Source: Larix sibirica
Lineage: Eukaryota > Streptophyta > Pinopsida > Pinales > Pinaceae
Direction: 5' to 3'
DNA: 11,519 nt
Assembly: GCA_004151065.3 (NCBI GenBank)
Contig: NWUY0300016894.1
Coordinates: 83,513-95,031, forward strand
Shown here: positions 9,339-11,519 of the stretch, piece after piece
How the letters are laid out: each line of letters begins with the position of its first letter
Position numbering within the stretch: position 1 is the first letter of the stretch
Notes under the pieces: generated by a model
The model's input: only the letters and a program-made list of their open reading frames with translations
What the model was told of the DNA's origin: nothing
Database searches by the model: none
Position numbers and translations under genes: made by a program

Positions 9339-9344
9339 TTTATT
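9339..9344 (-). promoter_or_regulatory. AATAAA poly(A) signal candidate
   Basis: The minus strand reads AATAAA about 115 nt after the last stop of the LTR gene relic (9460-9462) and 14 nt before the hairpin. The spacing suits a 3' UTR, but the hexamer is common by chance in AT-rich plant DNA. Confidence 0.35.
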
Positions 9345-9459
9345 AAAAGACAGGAGCCAAAATGTGACTGATTTACCTGTATTTTCCAGTTCTTTACAAT
9401 CCCTGTAAGTTGAAAAAATTTAATTATCAAACAAAAATGTGATTTTCCTTCTAAGAGCA

Positions 9460-11022
9460 TCAGGGTTTTGGGGATGATTCAACGGAAACTTGAACCGAGA
9501 TAATCCTCCAGGCTTCGTTTAGTTTAGCTTTAAATTTCGCGGCCCTTGCATTTGCAATCTTGCTCTATTTAACCAGTTTATGGTTCTTCAACAAAAGGTC
9601 TTTTCCATAAGATTTATACCTGCTTTTCTTGTCCTTCAAGCAATTCCATTTATCGACTCAAACCACCAGTTCACTTTTTAGATTAGCAGTTTCTCCTAGA
9701 GTGGAGGAATAAATCAACTGGATCTCTTTAAGATCACTCTCCGATGACAATATCACCTGAGCTTGGGGTGTTGGAACAAGCCCTTCTGCTACTTTCACAC
9801 TTGGCTCATCGACCTTTTCTCCCACTCTACTTGGCTTTTGATCAACTTCCTGGTCTATGTGGGGAAGGGGATTTGATTGTTGGGAAACCCTATCCCGTGT
9901 CTCAGAGGTGTAATCGTACATGAAATTAGGGTCAATTGGGTCCATGAGAATGTCATTTTGCTGAGACTCCGATGAGTCACCCAACTCAACAATAGGGGCG
10001 TACCCTTCAAATAAATTCATCTCTTCAAGGAGAGCTACATTCATGCTACGTGTGGTTCGGCGAGTTGCTCTATCGCTCATAACCTTGCTCATTTCTTCTT
10101 CATCTCGTCCTTGACTGCAAGTCTGTTATGGGAAAAAGGGATCTTCAACAGGGATACTATCGATGAGCAGAGGTTCATATATTTCCACTTGGGAGTTTTC
10201 ATATGCCGCCTCGGGGTTTGACTCGTGTTCTATTTTAGGTTTACTCTCACCCACAATTTGAGCAGAGCTTGTTCCTTCACCTTCGCAACTGGTTTCAAGG
10301 TCCGGTCTTTGGAAAACAAATCCACTATGCTTGCGTCGGGTCCTTGGACTGTGTTGAGGCCATTCATCATTTACGCCATACCCGTTCCTCTGTAGAAACA
10401 AATCCCAGCTATCACCCAGTTCACTCATCCTATGTGAAATCAGGATTTTAATTAACCTATGGTGAAATAGGTTGCGGTCCTTATCGGCTATATTGGACTG
10501 AAAGGCACAGGCAATTTTCTGCAGATTATTGATGAAGTAATACGGCATGTTTATAGGGCGACCCTCAAATATAGACAATAACCTAAGATGATAAAAGTGG
10601 GTTTGGGATATATGACCTTCGCAAGTAACATACCTGATGATCAATCCAAGCAACGATCGCCACTTCTTCTTTAACATTCGCGAGGGGAAACCAAACTTAG
10701 ACTCTATCTGCTGATTAGTTTTGATCAAAAACCCCTTCCATTCTTGGCTATGCATATGATTTCCTTTAAACCATCATTCTCCTGTCAATGGAAACCCTAT
10801 CACCTGAGAGACAACCTCCTATGTTATTTGTAGTTCAACATCCCCAATTCATGCTACCGAACCATCAAATGAGGCAGCAAAATCCTGGGAAACAACCATG
10901 TTGAAACCTGAAAACTTCTGCAGAAACCATAGACAACCTACTTTCTTCACCGACTCTTCACATTCTGTGAAAGCATTCAAATACTCATCCCCAATGAGCT
11001 CAAATCGCGAGACAGGATCCAT
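9460..11022 (-). pseudogene. Broken ~520-codon gene inside the LTR, unknown function
   Basis: Three open stretches (11223-10849, 10755-10126, 10092-9658) share one minus-strand frame and read as one protein. The ATG at 11022-11020 (M-D-P-V-S-R-F) is the best start; the frame is also open upstream, to 11223. Stops lie at codons 58, 68, 83, 299, 455 and 486, with a likely natural stop at 521 (TGA, 9460-9462), and there are no frameshifts. Coding-like text continues across each stop: I-G-D-V-E-L-Q-I-T and G-F-P-L-T-G-E bridge codons 59-82. Residues about 85-230 look globular and alpha-helical, with the block G-D-S-W-D-L-F-L near 210. Residues 230-440 are acidic and Ser/Pro/Gln-rich, and 455-510 are Lys/Ala-rich and could form a coiled coil. 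It resembles plant hypothetical proteins in the 'putative plant transposon protein' group (low confidence, from memory). I cannot assign a function. Confidence 0.68.
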
Positions 11023-11301
11023 GAGAACAATCTTACATGATACAGGGAAATTCAGAATCTCAATCGAGAGGTGAAATAGACTTACCATCGGACCTTGCAG
11101 ACTTACCAAAATCGTAACCGACATCATTGTTATCTTAGTACAACAAGCACTCACGCATGTGTGAGGGATGTAAGGTAATGATGCCCTAAATGTCAGAGTG
11201 GTCTTTGAATTTGCAGAAAACACAAGGTAAGATGATTGCCTTTGGGAGATTAATGAACTACGAATAATGGGAAAAGACAGTCATGTCACAATCACCAAAC
11301 A
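11023..11301 (-). other. LTR outer segment upstream of the gene relic
   Basis: On the minus strand this begins TGTTTGGTGATTG at the outer border and leads to the M-D-P start. It is open in the gene's frame up to 11223 but has no ATG at that point. A GTAAGT at about 11088-11083 could be a splice donor in a leader. I see no clear TATA box. Confidence 0.35.
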
Positions 11302-11306
11302 AATGG
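11302..11306. repeat. Target-site duplication AATGG, right copy
   Basis: It lies directly after the AACA end of the LTR and is identical to 5566-5570. By chance, AACAAATGG would occur only rarely in a few kilobases, which is why it is favoured as the true border. Confidence 0.62.
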
Positions 11307-11462
11307 CAGTGTATAATAATTACCCATTCAAACCTTACCTTCTCGTTGTCTATTAAGCCAAGCTCGGAACCAACATACCATACCTTGAGAAATGATTTAA
11401 TTGACATGATCAAACAACTAGGTTTAACCTTACCCCGAAATGCTAATGAAAAAAATTCATAA
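11304..11462 (+). pseudogene. LINE ORF2 RNase H tail, resumed after the insertion
   Basis: Starting from the duplicated Trp codon (11304-11306), the frame gives eight residues and then N-L-T-F. This matches the spacing W-x8-N-(L/M) usual after G-D-S-x-L-V-I in plant LINE RNase H. It then gives H-T-L-R at 11379-11390, N-D-L-I-D (11391-11405) and K-Q-L-G-L, close to the H-x-x-R-E-x-N-x-x-A-D-x-L-S-K-x-G-L end of the domain. The Asp at 11403-11405 would be the fourth catalytic residue. A few codons are missing relative to the family. The frame ends at TAA 11460-11462. The match is suggestive rather than certain, and the downstream LINE 3' UTR and poly(A) are not seen before the window ends. Confidence 0.55.
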
Positions 11463-11519
11463 TTACATAAATATTTCCCATTGCAAATTATTAATGAAAC
11501 AATACAAATGAGGGTAAGT

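Larger units (their letters stand above)
5571..11301 (-). mobile_element. Deleted Ty3/gypsy-type LTR retroelement nested in the LINE
   Basis: Read on the minus strand the element has a 5' LTR (11301 to 7901), a primer-binding-site candidate, a gag-protease frame, then a 53-bp 3' LTR tip. The two outer ends are TGTTGG and CCAAACA, which form a short inverted repeat, and both are flanked by AATGG. The 53-bp tip at 5571-5623 matches 7901-7953 at 49 of 53 positions, which fixes the inner LTR edge. There is no reverse transcriptase, RNase H, integrase or polypurine tract: the protease frame runs straight into the LTR tip at an N. The copy could move only with enzymes supplied elsewhere, and its stops make its own gag-pro unusable. 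The right-hand border is the weaker of the two because no second full LTR is present for comparison. Confidence 0.75.
7901..11301 (-). repeat. 5' LTR, about 3.4 kb, carrying a sense gene relic
   Basis: The inner edge is firm: TGTTAGCC at 7901 repeats the 3' LTR tip and is followed outward by the primer-binding site. The outer edge at 11301 is inferred from three points: the AACA end, the AATGG flank matching 5566-5570, and resumption of LINE-like RNase H codons just beyond. That gives 3401 bp, long but within the range known for plant gypsy elements. Reading in the element's sense, the LTR holds a leader (11301-11023), a 520-codon broken reading frame (11022-9460), an AATAAA signal and hairpin, an AT-rich part with a TATA-like box at 8862-8854, and about 900 bp of non-coding sequence to 7901. 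A separate insertion inside the LTR cannot be excluded. Confidence 0.62.

Noticed and set aside
8958-9460. Minus-strand open stretches 8958-9242 and 9239-9460 as genes
   Set aside because: They have no recognisable motif, are AT-rich, and lie after the likely natural stop of the LTR gene relic.
10269-10451. Plus-strand open stretch of 60 codons
   Set aside because: It is a shadow antisense to the LTR gene relic.
10784-10792. CAATGGA as an alternative outer LTR border with a target duplication
   Set aside because: It is offset by one base from the AATGG flank, lacks an AACA end, and lies inside the coding text bridging codons 76-80 of the LTR gene relic.
1-11519. tRNA, rRNA, CRISPR arrays, bacterial operons or a defence system
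   Set aside because: No cloverleaf, regular spacer array, ribosomal motif or prokaryotic gene layout was seen. All coding relics are plant retroelement types.

Overview
This is land-plant nuclear repeat DNA with no intact host gene in view. The organism is probably a seed plant, because the coding relics are a plant-type L1-clade LINE with a C-terminal RNase H domain and a Ty3/gypsy (Metaviridae-type) gag-pro. The gag style reminds me of conifer and other gymnosperm elements, but that is a low-confidence impression.

Layout. (1) From about 68 to 5570 on the + strand lies an old LINE. It has an ORF1 with a damaged CCHC knuckle (68-1670) and an ORF2 that starts in a TAATG overlap and runs in order through endonuclease, reverse transcriptase, zf-RVT-like segment and RNase H. 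It carries many stops and repeated frame changes. (2) At 5570, inside the RNase H domain, the LINE is interrupted by a minus-strand LTR retroelement at 5571-11301. Its far end is flanked by a second copy of the 5-bp sequence AATGG, and the RNase H tail of the LINE appears to resume at 11307-11462. (3) Read on the minus strand, the element is: a long 5' LTR (11301 to 7901), a primer-binding-site candidate (7898-7880), and a gag-protease frame (7864 to 5626). There is then an abrupt junction at an N (5624) with only the last 53 bp of the 3' LTR (5623-5571). Reverse transcriptase, RNase H, integrase, the polypurine tract and most of the 3' LTR are absent, through a real deletion or a collapsed assembly.

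The most unusual point is inside the LTR. A single minus-strand reading frame of about 520 codons (11022 to 9460) lies in the sense direction and is broken only by in-frame stops. It is followed by an AATAAA signal and a near-perfect 17-bp hairpin. If the LTR borders are right, this is a retroelement whose 3.4-kb LTR carries its own gene, in a position analogous to sag in the mouse mammary tumour virus LTR.

Relative age: the LINE has frameshifts and stops throughout, while the LTR element keeps both frames over about 750 and 520 codons with nonsense changes only. This fits insertion of the LTR element into an already decaying LINE. Nothing here looks able to make a full-length functional protein today.
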